A stretch of 64,000 bases of DNA. Source: Ochrobactrum sp. CM-21-5. GTDB lineage: Bacteria > Pseudomonadota > Alphaproteobacteria > Rhizobiales > Rhizobiaceae. The notes beneath the pieces were generated by a model. That model did not search any database, was not told where the DNA came from, and saw only the letters and a program-made list of their open reading frames with translations. Where the stretch lies: positions 310,001 through 374,000 of the forward strand of contig NZ_JACLZJ010000002.1 in the NCBI RefSeq assembly GCF_014253075.1, written 5' to 3'. Shown piece after piece: positions 10,104 through 20,783 of the stretch; position 1 is the stretch's first letter, and each line of letters opens with the position of its first letter. A program made the position numbers and the translations under genes.

Positions 10104-12212
10104 ATGCGTCCGTCTATGCTCGATCCCTTTTTCGCCTCTGTTCGCTCGCTTTCCGGCATTGGCCCGAAAGTGGCCGCTTTGCTTGGAAAACTGCTTGGAA
10201 CCGATGTTCCGGGCGCCGAGCCGAAAGTGGGCCAGCTTCTGTTTCTCCCCCCCCACAGCGTCATCGACAGGCGCAACCGCCCCGGCATCGCATTCGCGCA
10301 GGAAGGCGCCATCGTCACGCTGGAAGTGGTGGTCGATCAGCATCAGCCGGCGCCGCGTGAGCGCAAGAATGTGCCGCATCGGGTTCTTGCTCATGACGAT
10401 ACAGGCGAAATCGCCCTCACCTTCTTTCACGCACAGTTGCCATGGCTGCAAAAAATGCTGCCTGAAGGCGAGACCGTCATCGTGTCGGGCAAGGTGGAAT
10501 GGTTCAACGGGCGCGCCTCCATGGTGCACCCGGATTATATCGCAGGGGTAGACGATGCGGCCGACCTGCCGCTGGTCGAGCCGGTCTATCCGCTGACAGC
10601 GGGCCTATCGCCCAAGACACTGGCGCGCGCCGTCAAGGAAGCGCTGTCGCGCGTGCCGCCCCTGCCGGAATGGATCGATGCGCCACTGCTGGCCCGCGAG
10701 CGTTTTCCCGACTTCCAGCAGGCGCTTACCACCATGCATCTGCCGGAAGATCCGACCGACATCGCACTGGAAGGCATTACACGGCGCAGGCTCGCCTATG
10801 ACGAATTTCTGGCGGGGCAGTTGGCACTGGCGCTCGTGCGCGCCAAAACGCGCAGGCTGTCGGGGCGTCCGCTGGAAGGCAATGGCCGCACCGTGACCGA
10901 GATCATGCGTCACCTGCCCTATCGCCTCACCCAGGGACAGGATCAGGCGGTTCGCGAGATCATCACGGACCTCAAATCGCCAGAGCGCATGTTGCGGCTT
11001 TTGCAGGGCGATGTCGGTTCCGGCAAAACGGTCGTGGGCCTGCTTTCCATGGCGCATGCTGCCGAATCCGGCGGGCAATCGGCCCTGATGGCGCCAACGG
11101 AAGTTCTGGCGCGCCAGCATTTTGCGACCATTGCACCGCTGGCTGAAAAGGCCGGCTTGAGAGCTGCCCTGCTGACAGGCCGCGAAAAGGGACGTGATCG
11201 CAACACCGTGCTGGAAGGGCTGAAAAGCGGCGAAATCGATATCGTCATCGGCACCCATGCGCTGTTTCAGGAAAAGGTCGAATATCACGACCTCGTTCTG
11301 GTCATCATCGACGAACAGCACCGCTTCGGCGTGCATCAGCGCCTGATGCTGACAGCCAAGGGCTCGGCCCCGGATATGCTGGTGATGACGGCGACGCCTA
11401 TTCCGCGCACGCTGGTTCTGACCGCCTTCGGCGACATGGATGTGTCGAAGCTCACCGAAAAGCCCGCCGGACGCCAGCCGATCACCACGGCAATCGTGCC
11501 GATGGAGCGCATGGACGAATTGGTTGACCGCATCGCCAAGGCTGCGCGCGAAGGCCAGAAAATCTATTGGATCTGTCCGCTGGTCGAGGAATCGGAAGTC
11601 GTTGAACTAACCTCCGCCGAAGAGCGCTTTGAAAGCCTGAAGTCCGTGTTCGGCAGCAGGATCGGCCTTATCCATGGGCGCATGGCGGGCGCGGAAAAGG
11701 ACGAAGCCATGCGCGCCTTCAAGGAAGGCGAAACGCGGCTTCTGGTGGCGACGACCGTGATTGAAGTTGGCGTTGACGTGCCGGATGCGACGATCATCGT
11801 CATCGAACATGCCGAGCGTTTCGGTCTGTCACAGTTGCACCAGCTTCGCGGTCGCGTAGGACGCGGCGACAAGCCTTCGACATGCCTGCTGCTCTACAAG
11901 GGACCGCTGGGCGAAATTGCGCAGGCGCGGCTCAAGGTGATGCGCGAAACGGAAGACGGTTTCCGCATTGCGGAAGAAGATTTGAAGCTGCGCGGCGAAG
12001 GCGAACTGCTCGGGACCCGCCAGTCGGGCACGCCGGGTTTCCGGCTTGCCTCCATCGAAGCGCATGGCGATCTTCTGGAAATCGCGCGCAAGGATGCGCG
12101 CTATATTCTGGCCAGCGACCCCGATCTTGAGAGCGAGCGCGGGCAGGCGCTGCGCGTCCTGCTCTATCTCTTCGGACGCGATGAGGCGATCAGATTGCTG
12201 AGGGCCGGATAA
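10104..12212 (+). CDS. recG: ATP-dependent DNA helicase RecG
   Basis: A 702-residue helicase that regresses stalled forks and processes Holliday junctions. The N-terminal wedge/OB domain begins around DPFFASVRSLSGIGPKVAALL. The motor shows Walker A GDVGSGKTVVGLL, motif II DEQHRFGVHQR, motif [21 protein letters not shown], and motif [14 protein letters not shown]. The C-terminal GEGELLGTRQSGTPGF is the RecG translocation motif. ATG 10104 (MRPSMLDP) gives the usual family length. The upstream frame extension to 10068 has no clear ribosome site. Confidence 0.97.
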   Translation: MRPSMLDPFFASVRSLSGIGPKVAALLGKLLGTDVPGAEPKVGQLLFLPPHSVIDRRNRPGIAFAQEGAIVTLEVVVDQHQPAPRERKNVPHRVLAHDDTGEIALTFFHAQLPWLQKMLPEGETVIVSGKVEWFNGRASMVHPDYIAGVDDAADLPLVEPVYPLTAGLSPKTLARAVKEALSRVPPLPEWIDAPLLARERFPDFQQALTTMHLPEDPTDIALEGITRRRLAYDEFLAGQLALALVRAKTRRLSGRPLEGNGRTVTEIMRHLPYRLTQGQDQAVREIITDLKSPERMLRLLQGDVGSGKTVVGLLSMAHAAESGGQSALMAPTEVLARQHFATIAPLAEKAGLRAALLTGREKGRDRNTVLEGLKSGEIDIVIGTHALFQEKVEYHDLVLVIIDEQHRFGVHQRLMLTAKGSAPDMLVMTATPIPRTLVLTAFGDMDVSKLTEKPAGRQPITTAIVPMERMDELVDRIAKAAREGQKIYWICPLVEESEVVELTSAEERFESLKSVFGSRIGLIHGRMAGAEKDEAMRAFKEGETRLLVATTVIEVGVDVPDATIIVIEHAERFGLSQLHQLRGRVGRGDKPSTCLLLYKGPLGEIAQARLKVMRETEDGFRIAEEDLKLRGEGELLGTRQSGTPGFRLASIEAHGDLLEIARKDARYILASDPDLESERGQALRVLLYLFGRDEAIRLLRAG

Positions 12213-12214
12213 CA

Positions 12215-12240
12215 AAATGGCCGCGCGATCGCGGCCATTT
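12215..12240. terminator. Bidirectional hairpin between recG and glmS
   Basis: A 10-bp perfect stem (aaatggccgc / gcggccattt) with a 6-base loop, placed between the converging ends of recG and glmS. T-rich flanks are short on both strands. It probably terminates both. Confidence 0.7.
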
Positions 12241-12257
12241 CTATCGTTCGAAAGTGT

Positions 12258-14081
12258 TTATTCCACCGTCACAGACTTCGCGAGATTACGCGGCTGGTCG
12301 ACATCGGTGCCCATGATGACGGCGGTATGATACGCCAGCATCTGGATCGGCAGAGCATAGACCAGCGGCGTGATGAATTCCGGCACGTCCGGCAGGACGA
12401 TAGTCGTCATCGTATCGATGCTGGCCGCTTTTGCGCCCTTCTCATCGGTAATCAGGATGATGCGCCCGCCGCGCGCTGCCACTTCCTGCATGTTGGAAAC
12501 GGTCTTCTCGTAAAGACGATCCGACGGCGCAATCACGATTACCGGCATGGCTTCGTCGATCAGCGCAATCGGGCCATGCTTCAGCTCGCCCGCCGCATAG
12601 CCTTCGGCGTGGATATAGGAAATTTCCTTGAGCTTGAGTGCACCTTCCATGGCCAGCGGGAACGAAGTGCCGCGGCCAAGATAAAGGACATGATTGACCT
12701 TGGCCAGATCATGGCAAACCGCTGATATCTGTTCTTCCAGCTTGAGCACTTGATTGATGAAACGCGGCGCCTCGGAAAGCTCGCGCACCAGTTCCTGCTC
12801 ACGCTTGTCGTCAATTGCACCGCGTGCCTTGGCAGCAGCAATCGCCAGCGAAGCCATGGCTGAAAGCTGGCAGGTAAACGCCTTGGTGGAAGCGACGCCG
12901 ATTTCCGGTCCGGCCAGCGTCGGGAAGATGGCATCGGATTCACGTGCAATGGTCGAACCGGTGACATTGACCACCGAGGCGATCTTTAGCCCCTGTGACT
13001 TGCAATAGCGCAGCGAAGCCAGTGTATCCGCGGTTTCACCGGACTGCGAGACGAACAGCGCCAGCGTATCCTTCGACAGCGGCATTTCGCGATAGCGAAA
13101 TTCCGAGGCAATATCGCAATCGACCGGCAGATGCGCGATCTGCTCGAACCAGTATTTGGCAACCGAAGCGGCATAAAAGGCCGTTCCGCAGGAGGCAATC
13201 GTCAGACGGTCGATCTTGCTGAAATCAACGCCGATCGCTTCCTGTCGCACCGTGCCCTTGGTGAAATCGAGATAATTGGCGAGCGTGTGGGAAATGACTT
13301 CCGGCTGCTCGAACATTTCCTTTTCCATGAAATGGCGATGATTGCCTTTGGAAACCAGAAGATTGGCGGCCTGCGACTTCTGGACCGGGCGCTCGACCGG
13401 CGTGTTGTTTTCGTCATAAACGGTGACGCCCTTGCGCGTGAGTACGGCCCAGTCGCCATCTTCGAGATAGGCGATGGAATCGGTAAAGGGGGCCAGCGCA
13501 ATCGCGTCGGAACCAAGATACATTTCGCCTTCGCCATAGCCGAGCGCAAGCGGCGGGCCCTGACGCGCGCCGATCAGAAGTTCTTCATCGCCATCGAACA
13601 GGAAGGCCAGCGCAAAAGCGCCGCGCAGTTGCGGCAGGCAATCGCGCACGGCCTCGATGGGCGATTTGCCTCTGTCCAGTTCGCGCGTCACCAGATGTGC
13701 GACGGCTTCCGTATCGGTTTCGGTCTCGAATGTGTAGCCATCGGCTTCCAGCATCGTACGCAGTTCGGCAAAGTTCTCGATAATGCCATTATGCACCACC
13801 GCAAGGCGTTTGGTGATGTGCGGATGGGCATTGCGCTCCACCGGCTTGCCATGAGTGGCCCAGCGTGTATGGCCGATGCCGATCACACCGGGAAGCGGCT
13901 CACCGGCCAGACGCTTTTCCAAATTGACCAGCTTGCCCTCCGCACGGCGACGGTCGAGCTTGCCATTTTGCAGCGTGGCGATACCGGCGGAATCATAGCC
14001 GCGATATTCGAGCCTTTTCAGGGCATCCACCAGAAGCGGAGCGACCTCCGTGTTACCGATAATGCCAATAATTCCGCACAT
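12258..14081 (-). CDS. glmS: Glucosamine-6-phosphate synthase (isomerizing), GlmS
   Basis: A 607-residue enzyme making glucosamine-6-phosphate from fructose-6-phosphate and glutamine, the first step to UDP-GlcNAc. The start is fixed by the catalytic N-terminal cysteine in MCGIIGIIG, which becomes Cys1 after Met removal. The glutaminase domain shows GIGHTRWATHGKP and VVHNGIIEN. Two SIS domains follow (CGTAFYAASV; FVSQSGETADTLASLR; LGRGTSFPLAMEGALKLKEI). The C-terminal DQPRNLAKSVTVE is the conserved tail. It is downstream of glmU with a long hairpin between them. Confidence 0.97.
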   Translation of the reverse strand: MCGIIGIIGNTEVAPLLVDALKRLEYRGYDSAGIATLQNGKLDRRRAEGKLVNLEKRLAGEPLPGVIGIGHTRWATHGKPVERNAHPHITKRLAVVHNGIIENFAELRTMLEADGYTFETETDTEAVAHLVTRELDRGKSPIEAVRDCLPQLRGAFALAFLFDGDEELLIGARQGPPLALGYGEGEMYLGSDAIALAPFTDSIAYLEDGDWAVLTRKGVTVYDENNTPVERPVQKSQAANLLVSKGNHRHFMEKEMFEQPEVISHTLANYLDFTKGTVRQEAIGVDFSKIDRLTIASCGTAFYAASVAKYWFEQIAHLPVDCDIASEFRYREMPLSKDTLALFVSQSGETADTLASLRYCKSQGLKIASVVNVTGSTIARESDAIFPTLAGPEIGVASTKAFTCQLSAMASLAIAAAKARGAIDDKREQELVRELSEAPRFINQVLKLEEQISAVCHDLAKVNHVLYLGRGTSFPLAMEGALKLKEISYIHAEGYAAGELKHGPIALIDEAMPVIVIAPSDRLYEKTVSNMQEVAARGGRIILITDEKGAKAASIDTMTTIVLPDVPEFITPLVYALPIQMLAYHTAVIMGTDVDQPRNLAKSVTVE

Positions 14082-14133
14082 GCTCTGCTCCGAATCCGTT
14101 TCCACGCCTTTTAAGGCCGGTTTAATCATTGTT

Positions 14134-14173
14134 GGTGACAGTCGGCAATCAAAGATAATTGCCGACTGTCACC
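14134..14173 (-). promoter_or_regulatory. 16-bp perfect inverted repeat in the glmU-glmS junction
   Basis: The arms (ggtgacagtcggcaat and its exact complement) enclose an 8-base loop. In the minus-strand transcript this forms a long stable hairpin starting about 10 bases after the glmU stop and ending about 50 bases before the glmS start. No T-run follows, so a simple terminator is unlikely. In E. coli the glmU-glmS transcript is cleaved between the genes and glmS is controlled post-transcriptionally. A similar processing or control role here is inference. Confidence 0.6.
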
Positions 14174-14182
14174 CATTCCGGC

Positions 14183-15547
14183 CTAACCTGCCTTGTTCTT
14201 TGCCGCTTTGATGGCAGCATATTTCTCGCGCAGGATTTTTCCGCGTCCTTCCTTCGTCTCCTGTCGCGCGCGCCCAAAGGCCAGCGCATCGGCGGGAACG
14301 TTGGATGTGATCGTGCTGCCAGAAGCGATATAGGCGTTGTCGCCAATCTCGACGGGCGCAACCAGCGAGCTGTTGGAGCCGATAAAGGCATTTTCGCCGA
14401 TTATGGTCTTGTACTTGTTGTAGCCATCATAATTGCAGGTGATCGTACCCGCACCGATATTGCTCGAAGCCCCCACCGTCGCATCGCCGATATAGGTCAG
14501 ATGGTTGATTTTCGCGCCCTTGCGCACGTCCGCATTCTTCACTTCGCAGAAATTGCCGACCTTGGTTTTTTCGCCGAGATTGGCGCCGGGACGCAAACGG
14601 GCAAAAGGTCCGATTTCGGCATTTGGCCCGACGTGGGCACCTTCCATGTGGCTGAAGGAATGGATCAGCGCACCGGACGCGATATGTACGCCCGGGCCAA
14701 AGAAAACGTTCGGCTCGATGACGACATCGGCCTCAACCACCGTATCGTGGGAGAAGAACACCGTTTCCGGTGCGATCAGCGTTACGCCTGCCAGCATCAT
14801 CTCGCGGCGCTTGCGGTTCTGCCAGATGGATTCTGCTTCGGCCAGTTCCGCGCGATTGTTGATGCCTATGACATTATCGACCGGCACCTCGATGGCCGTG
14901 ACGTTGAGGCCCTTGTCATGGGCGATAGCCACGATGTCGGTCAGGTAATATTCGCCCTTCGCATTGCCGTTGCCCACAGCATTGAGCAGCGCCAGCGCCT
15001 GATCCCCGCGCACGGCCATCAGGCCGCCATTGCAGAAGCCGATCTTTTTCTGCGCCGCTGTCGCATCCTTTTCCTCAACGATGGCGACCAGTCTGCCGTC
15101 CTTTTCGATCAAACGGCCATAGCCGTGCGGGTTGGCAGGGCGGAAGCCGATCACCACGACATCGGCGCCGTGCGCCAGACGCTCACGCGCCGTCAGCAGG
15201 GATTGGGCTTCGATCAGCGGCGTGTCGCCGAACACGATCAAGAGATCATCATAACCGCGTGCGATTGCTTCACGAGCGGCCAGAACCGCATGGGCGGTGC
15301 CAAGGCGCTCTTTCTGTTCGAAGGAAGAAACCCCGCCCGCGATTTTCTCCACAGCGCCGCGCACTTCGTCCGCTCCGCGACCGACCACCAGCGCAACGTC
15401 GCTCTTGCCGGTGCCCTGAACCGCCTTCACGACATGACAGACAAGCGGCAGGCCGGCCACGCGATGGAGCACTTTCGACATGCTCGATTTCATGCGTGTG
15501 CCTTCGCCAGCGGCAAGCACAATGGAAAGGCAGGAACGATCAGTCAT
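14183..15547 (-). CDS. glmU: Bifunctional UDP-GlcNAc pyrophosphorylase / GlcN-1-P acetyltransferase GlmU
   Basis: A 454-residue cytosolic enzyme. The N-terminal uridylyltransferase half has [15 protein letters not shown] near residue 6 and [12 protein letters not shown]. The C-terminal half is a left-handed beta helix of hexapeptide repeats ([53 protein letters not shown]) that acetylates GlcN-1-P. Together with GlmS it supplies UDP-GlcNAc for peptidoglycan and LPS. The start MTDRSC at 15547 is preferred because the extension to 15592 does not match the family. Confidence 0.97.
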   Translation of the reverse strand: MTDRSCLSIVLAAGEGTRMKSSMSKVLHRVAGLPLVCHVVKAVQGTGKSDVALVVGRGADEVRGAVEKIAGGVSSFEQKERLGTAHAVLAAREAIARGYDDLLIVFGDTPLIEAQSLLTARERLAHGADVVVIGFRPANPHGYGRLIEKDGRLVAIVEEKDATAAQKKIGFCNGGLMAVRGDQALALLNAVGNGNAKGEYYLTDIVAIAHDKGLNVTAIEVPVDNVIGINNRAELAEAESIWQNRKRREMMLAGVTLIAPETVFFSHDTVVEADVVIEPNVFFGPGVHIASGALIHSFSHMEGAHVGPNAEIGPFARLRPGANLGEKTKVGNFCEVKNADVRKGAKINHLTYIGDATVGASSNIGAGTITCNYDGYNKYKTIIGENAFIGSNSSLVAPVEIGDNAYIASGSTITSNVPADALAFGRARQETKEGRGKILREKYAAIKAAKNKAG

Positions 15548-15617
15548 GGTTTTGTCCGAATTTTTGGAGTGCTGATCTGCACATAGCATCAAAGCGTATA
15601 TGGAAACTTACAAACAA

Positions 15618-16370
15618 TTAGCCGAGCCTGCCCAGAGCGGGGAACGTCTCAAGCAGCCAGAACGAGAAGGATTGCATACCGCCCGTGAGAAACAAGACAC
15701 CGGCAATGACGAGAAGCACGCCCATCGCTTTCTCCACCTTGCCGAGATGCACCCGGAAACGTGAAAGAAACCGCATGAATGCGCCCGAAAAAAGGGCGGC
15801 GATCAGGAATGGAATGCCGAGACCCAGCGAATAGACGGCGAGCAACGCTGCGCCCTCGCCCACGGTGGCACTGCCGCCGGCAAGCGTAAGGATCGGCCCC
15901 AGAACCGGTCCGATGCACGGTGTCCAGCCGAAAGCGAAGGCAAGCCCCATAACATAGGCGCCAAGTGGCGAGGCGGGTGCATTGCGCGCCTGAAACCGCG
16001 CTTCACGAGACAGGAACGAAAGGCGCAAAAGCCCGAGAAAATTCAGGCCCATCAGAATGATGACGACGCCCGCGACAATGGCGATTTCCTGCTGCCACAT
16101 GCGCAGAAACGCACCAATGGAAGACGCGCCTGCGCCAAGCGCCACGAAAACGGTGGTGAAACCCAGTACAAAACAGATAGCCGCAAAAGCCAGCGAACGT
16201 CGTTGCGAGGGTTCGGCAGCGACACGCGCCTCCTTGTCCGCCCGGAAATCCTCCACGCTGACCCCTGCCATATAGCATAGATAGGGCGGCACGAGCGGGA
16301 GAACGCAGGGCGAAAGGAAGGACAGCGCACCCGCTCCGGCCGCCGTCAAATAGGAAACATCGAGCACCAA
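15618..16370 (-). CDS. ccdA: Cytochrome c biogenesis protein CcdA
   Basis: A 250-residue integral membrane protein with about six transmembrane helices, which carries reducing power from cytosolic thioredoxin to periplasmic apocytochrome c or other thiol proteins. The two redox cysteines of the DsbD-beta fold are visible: LSFLSPCVLPLVPPYLCYMA near residue 22 and FGWTPCIGPVLGP near residue 155. It lies upstream of glmU on the same strand (about 70 bases away) and divergent from mprF. Confidence 0.9.
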   Translation of the reverse strand: MVLDVSYLTAAGAGALSFLSPCVLPLVPPYLCYMAGVSVEDFRADKEARVAAEPSQRRSLAFAAICFVLGFTTVFVALGAGASSIGAFLRMWQQEIAIVAGVVIILMGLNFLGLLRLSFLSREARFQARNAPASPLGAYVMGLAFAFGWTPCIGPVLGPILTLAGGSATVGEGAALLAVYSLGLGIPFLIAALFSGAFMRFLSRFRVHLGKVEKAMGVLLVIAGVLFLTGGMQSFSFWLLETFPALGRLG

Positions 16371-16548
16371 TACCTCTTTCAGTCAATCAGAACGCTTGCA
16401 GTTGAAGCCAACCGCGCGCCTATATAAACCAACTTTTGCGTTACTTTGAATATTTTCGGTGCGGCATCTCGCTCGAACACAAGTTCGCCCTAAATCGGGA
16501 TCATTTGGCGTTTTATTTTAATTATTGCTCCAACTGGACGATGTTCCG

Positions 16549-19167
16549 ATGAGCTTGATCGATAATGAATTGCCTTCATCGCATCAGACAGCACCTTCCA
16601 GATATTTCAGCTGGCTGAAGCGATACCAGAATTTTCTGTTTCCGATTGCTGGCATCGCGATTGCACTGCTTGCCATCTATGTGCTGGAAAACCTGCTCCA
16701 GCACACTTCTCGTTCGCAGACCATGGCAGCGCTGCACGATATGTCATGGACAAGGCTTGGCCTTGCCGTGTTCTTCACCGGACTTAGCTATGCTGCCGTG
16801 GCGCTTTATGATGTTGTGGCCGTGGATACGATTGCGCCCAACCGGATCCCCCGCCGCGTCGCGGCTGTTGCAGGGGCGGCAGGCTATGCGATTTCCAACG
16901 CGCTCGGCTTTTCGCTTCTGACTGGTGGAGCCTTGCGCTACCGCATTTATGCCGCCGAAGGAATAAGCCTTGCCGATATCGGCAAGATTGTCGGCACTTC
17001 ATGGTTTGCGATCTGGTTTGCGCTTGTCATCATGGTGGGAGCCGCCCTCCTCATCGATCCGCAGGATGTACCCTGGCTGTCGGCCATCGATTCCCGGATC
17101 GACATTGCCGCCGGCGGCATCATTCTCGGCGGGATCGGCTGGCTTATCTACTGGCTTTCGCATGGGGAGCGCAGTGTCAGCTTCGGTGCGTTCAGCCTTC
17201 GCTTGCCCAATTCCAAAGGCGCCATACTCCAGATCCTTGCGGGCCTCCTCGACGTAGGCGCGGCAGCGGCAACGCTTTATGTGCTTTTGCCCGAAAGCGC
17301 GGTTCCCAGTTTCGCCGTCTTCGCACTCGTCTATGTTATAGCCATCGTGCTTGGCATCGCCAGCCATGCACCGGGCGGTCTCGGCGCCTTCGAGGCAACC
17401 GTCATTGCAGGTCTCGGCCTGGGTGGAAAACCCGATGCGATCGCCGCTCTGCTGGCCTATCGCGTGATCTACACCGTCATGCCGCTCGTAGTCGCCACGG
17501 CAGGCATTCTTGTGTGGGAGATCATGCGCCGCCGCCATATGCTCGGCAAACAGGCGCGCTTTGCAAAAAGACTGGTGGAACCGCTTATCCCAAGCCTGTC
17601 GGCCAGTATCATCTTTCTCGGCGGCATCATCCTTCTCGTCTCCGGCGCAACGCCGGACTTGCGCTACCGCGTCAAGATCCTGTCCGATATTGTGCCCGAA
17701 TTCTTCGTGGAAATGTCGCATCTGGCGGCAAGCCTCGTCGGCGTAACCTTGCTCATCGTCGCACGCGGCCTTGCCAAACGGCTGGAGCGCGCATGGGTGG
17801 CAGCGACGCTCCTTCTCTTGAGCGGCGCGATCTTTTCGTTGGCCAAGGGCCTCGACTGGGAAGAAGCAACCATTCTCTGCGCCTTTGCCGCAACACTGTG
17901 GGGCTTCCGTGATTCCTTCTATCGCCGCCCCATTTCCGGCCCGTTCGAGCTGAGCTGGCACTGGATTGCGACGGTTGGCACCACCGTACTCGTTTCCACA
18001 TGGCTCGGCTTCTTCGTCTATCGTCATGTGGAATATTCGAGTGACCTGTGGTGGGACTTCGCCTGGAACGGCAATGCGCCGCGTTTTCTGCGCGCCACCG
18101 TACTCGTTTTCGCGGTCGTGGCGGCGGTTGGCCTGCATGCCATCATCAACAGACACGGCGAGCATCGCCGCAGGATCGATTATTCGATCCCCGAAGCCAT
18201 TCCCGAGCTTGTCGCCCGGTGTCCGCACACGGATGCCGCACTGGCCATGCTCGGCGACAAGCAGTTTCTCATCGCACCCGATAAAAGCGCGTTCGTCATG
18301 TATGCGCAATCCGGCGGGAGCATGATCGCGCTTGGCGAGCCGATAGGCAATCCGCAGACAGGCAACGAGCTTGCATGGTCATTCCACGCACTGGCCGACA
18401 AGCTGGCATTGCGAACCGTCTTCTACGGCGTCGGACCGCAAAGCCTGCCCCTGTTTCTGGACATGGGGCTGGTCGCCCTAAAACTCGGTGAAGTCGCGCG
18501 TGTCGATCTCACCACCTTTTCGCTTGACGGCCCCCGCCGCCAGCCCTTCCGCTACGCCGACCGCAAGGTGGACAAGGACGGCTTGACCTTCGAAATCATT
18601 CCCGCAGCCGAGGTGCCGCCACTCATCCCGCGGCTGCGGGAGATTTCAGATGCCTGGCTCGATTTCAAATCGGGCAGCGAAAAAGGGTTCTCACTCGGCT
18701 ATTTCGACGATGAGTATATCAAGCGCTTCGATCTCGCGGTACTGAAATACCGGAGCGAAATCGTCGCTTTCGCCAATCTGTGGCGCGGAGCGGACAAACA
18801 CGAAATCACCGTGGACCTCATGCGCTATATGCCCAATGTGCATAAGCTTTTGATGGATGCGCTCTTCGCAAAACTGCTCATGACCAGCAAGGCCGAAGGC
18901 TATCGATGGTTCAATCTCGGCGCCGCGCCCCTGTCCGGCCTGAGCGGCAGCAGGCTTGCTTCCCGCTGGAACCGTTTCGGCTCGTTCATCTATCGTCGTG
19001 GCGCGGACATCTATCATTTCGATGGTTTGAAAGCCTTCAAGGAAAAATTCGATCCGGTCTGGACGCCGCATTACATGGTTTGCCCCGGCGGGTTTGAAAC
19101 GCCGCGCGCTCTTCTCGATGCCACGACATTGATCAATGGCAGTCCTCTGGAGTTCATCCGCAAATGA
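16549..19167 (+). CDS. mprF: Bifunctional lysylphosphatidylglycerol synthetase/flippase MprF (LpiA)
   Basis: About 872 residues. The N-terminal half is a multi-span flippase (many hydrophobic helices from residue about 28 to 530, including [19 protein letters not shown], the conserved UPF0104 motif). The C-terminal DUF2156 domain (from about residue 550) transfers lysine or alanine from aminoacyl-tRNA to phosphatidylglycerol, with motifs [19 protein letters not shown] and [17 protein letters not shown]. Aminoacylated lipid lowers surface charge and helps resist cationic peptides and acid. ATG 16549 is preferred over TTG 16525. Its stop overlaps the acvB start (ATGA), so the two form an operon. 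Confidence 0.93.
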   Translation: MSLIDNELPSSHQTAPSRYFSWLKRYQNFLFPIAGIAIALLAIYVLENLLQHTSRSQTMAALHDMSWTRLGLAVFFTGLSYAAVALYDVVAVDTIAPNRIPRRVAAVAGAAGYAISNALGFSLLTGGALRYRIYAAEGISLADIGKIVGTSWFAIWFALVIMVGAALLIDPQDVPWLSAIDSRIDIAAGGIILGGIGWLIYWLSHGERSVSFGAFSLRLPNSKGAILQILAGLLDVGAAAATLYVLLPESAVPSFAVFALVYVIAIVLGIASHAPGGLGAFEATVIAGLGLGGKPDAIAALLAYRVIYTVMPLVVATAGILVWEIMRRRHMLGKQARFAKRLVEPLIPSLSASIIFLGGIILLVSGATPDLRYRVKILSDIVPEFFVEMSHLAASLVGVTLLIVARGLAKRLERAWVAATLLLLSGAIFSLAKGLDWEEATILCAFAATLWGFRDSFYRRPISGPFELSWHWIATVGTTVLVSTWLGFFVYRHVEYSSDLWWDFAWNGNAPRFLRATVLVFAVVAAVGLHAIINRHGEHRRRIDYSIPEAIPELVARCPHTDAALAMLGDKQFLIAPDKSAFVMYAQSGGSMIALGEPIGNPQTGNELAWSFHALADKLALRTVFYGVGPQSLPLFLDMGLVALKLGEVARVDLTTFSLDGPRRQPFRYADRKVDKDGLTFEIIPAAEVPPLIPRLREISDAWLDFKSGSEKGFSLGYFDDEYIKRFDLAVLKYRSEIVAFANLWRGADKHEITVDLMRYMPNVHKLLMDALFAKLLMTSKAEGYRWFNLGAAPLSGLSGSRLASRWNRFGSFIYRRGADIYHFDGLKAFKEKFDPVWTPHYMVCPGGFETPRALLDATTLINGSPLEFIRK

Positions 19168-20576
19168 AAAAGAAACGCGTTCTTCTCATCGTTCTTGCGC
19201 TGGCGCTGTGTGGCGCTGCAGGCGTTTACGGCGCGTTGCACAGCCACACGATTGCGCGCATGTGGACCCGGGTTGACGGCTCCAACGAGCCTGTCATCCA
19301 TGCAAGTGCCGAACGTCTGTCGAACATTCCCGTCTACATGCCCAAGGGCGAACCGGTGGGGCTTGCCATTCTCATCGGCGATGGCGGTGGTCCGGACGGC
19401 AGGGAACGCCAGTACAGGGATGCCATGCTGGCGCGCAACCTGATTGTCCTGCCCGTTGAACTCGGACCATGGCGCGCGGCACTGGATAAGGAGGATGGCG
19501 AGTGCAACTATCTCGATTCCGATTTCGAAGCCATCACCAAGGAGGCTCTGCGCGGCCTCGACCTGGGCGCCTATTTTCATCCGGTTCTGACGGGCATAGG
19601 ACAAGGCGCGACCATTGCCTATGCGGCAGCGTCGGATTCGCCCGACGCTACCGTTGCGGGCGCCGTCTCGCTGGACCCGTCTCCGGCAAAGACCCGCCTG
19701 CCCTCCTGCACCGAAAGGGCTGAAGCCATCAAAGCACCGGGCAGCGGCTTCACCTATGGGATTGACGCCGCGTTACCCGCACCTGCCCTACTGATCGGTC
19801 CAGCAGGATCGCCGGTCAACAATCCAGTGGAAGCACGCCGGAAAAATGTCGCCGTACTGCAAAGTGCTGCGGATTTCCCTGCCCGGCTTAAAATCGCCGC
19901 CGACACTGTTGCGGCCATGGCCGGTCAGGATGCGAAAAGCGAAGCGCTGCCGATTGTCGACCTGCCAGCCAAGGGCGTCACCGCCGATATGGTGGCGGTA
20001 TTCTATTCCGGCGATGGCGGCTGGCGCGATCTCGACAAATCAATTGGCGAGTGGCTCCAAGCCCATGGCGTGCACGTGATCGGCGTCGATTCACTGCGCT
20101 ATTTCTGGTCTGAGCGCACGCCGGAAGAAATCGCCAACGACACCACGGCCATGATCAGAAAGGCAGACCCGACCGGAAAATTGCCTGTCGCCGTCCTCGG
20201 CTATTCTTTCGGGGCAGATACATTCCCCTTCGCATGGAAATACCTTGATCCCGCCATTCAGGAGCGCACGAAGATGGTGGGGCTGGTCGGTGTCGAGACC
20301 ACCACGTCATTTCAGGTTTCCATCGAAGGCTGGCTCGGCATGGAAGGCGACAAGAATGTCGTGCCGGCGATCGCAGATATTCCTCTCGACCGCGTTGTTT
20401 GCGTCTATGGCGAGGAGGAGGACGACACGGCCTGCACGGCGGATGAACTGAAAGGTATGGACGTCATCAAACTGCCTGGCGGACATCATTTCGATGAAAA
20501 CTACGAGCCGATTGCCGCGGCACTTCTGGACAAGATGCGCATTCGCGCAGGCCTGCCGCCTCGTCCGGCGAGCTGA
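19164..20576 (+). CDS. acvB: AcvB/VirJ-family periplasmic hydrolase
   Basis: A 470-residue exported protein with an N-terminal hydrophobic anchor/signal ([20 protein letters not shown]). The C-terminal half is an alpha/beta-hydrolase VirJ domain: nucleophile elbow [12 protein letters not shown] (GxSxG) and a late histidine in [11 protein letters not shown]. Agrobacterium AcvB is reported to hydrolyse lysyl-phosphatidylglycerol, so the mprF-acvB operon would encode both synthesis and removal of the modified lipid. Translational coupling to mprF (four-base overlap) supports this. Substrate specificity is inferred from the family. Confidence 0.88.
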   Translation: MKKKRVLLIVLALALCGAAGVYGALHSHTIARMWTRVDGSNEPVIHASAERLSNIPVYMPKGEPVGLAILIGDGGGPDGRERQYRDAMLARNLIVLPVELGPWRAALDKEDGECNYLDSDFEAITKEALRGLDLGAYFHPVLTGIGQGATIAYAAASDSPDATVAGAVSLDPSPAKTRLPSCTERAEAIKAPGSGFTYGIDAALPAPALLIGPAGSPVNNPVEARRKNVAVLQSAADFPARLKIAADTVAAMAGQDAKSEALPIVDLPAKGVTADMVAVFYSGDGGWRDLDKSIGEWLQAHGVHVIGVDSLRYFWSERTPEEIANDTTAMIRKADPTGKLPVAVLGYSFGADTFPFAWKYLDPAIQERTKMVGLVGVETTTSFQVSIEGWLGMEGDKNVVPAIADIPLDRVVCVYGEEEDDTACTADELKGMDVIKLPGGHHFDENYEPIAAALLDKMRIRAGLPPRPAS

Positions 20577-20654
20577 AACGATTCCACAATGAAATGAACC
20601 AAATCGCATTAACCGCGTTTATTAACCATACGCCAACTATGCGAGGAGGCAGTC

Positions 20655-20735
20655 ATGCTCTGGTACTATCGGCTAGAAAGCGGCTTCTTATCCGTATTCC
20701 TGATCGCTGCAGCGCTGACACTCCTGTTGTTTTAA
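20655..20735 (+). CDS. Very small single-span membrane protein (26 aa)
   Basis: A 26-codon ORF reading MLWYYRLESGFLSVFLIAAA and ending in TLLLF. It has a strong ribosome site (gaggaggc) 6 bases before the ATG. A short aromatic/charged N-terminus is followed by one hydrophobic helix of about 16 residues, so it should insert in the inner membrane. It lies about 80 bases after acvB and just before another tiny membrane ORF. I do not recognise it. The combination of a good ribosome site and a membrane segment makes chance less likely. Confidence 0.6.
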   Translation: MLWYYRLESGFLSVFLIAAALTLLLF

Positions 20736-20783
20736 TCGGCGCCGAGCTTGCTTGAACTTGTTGCAAATTCAGGAGGATTGACC

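Noticed and set aside
14159-15586. A 475-codon frame antisense to glmU
   Set aside because: Shadow of glmU hexapeptide repeats; no credible start or motif.
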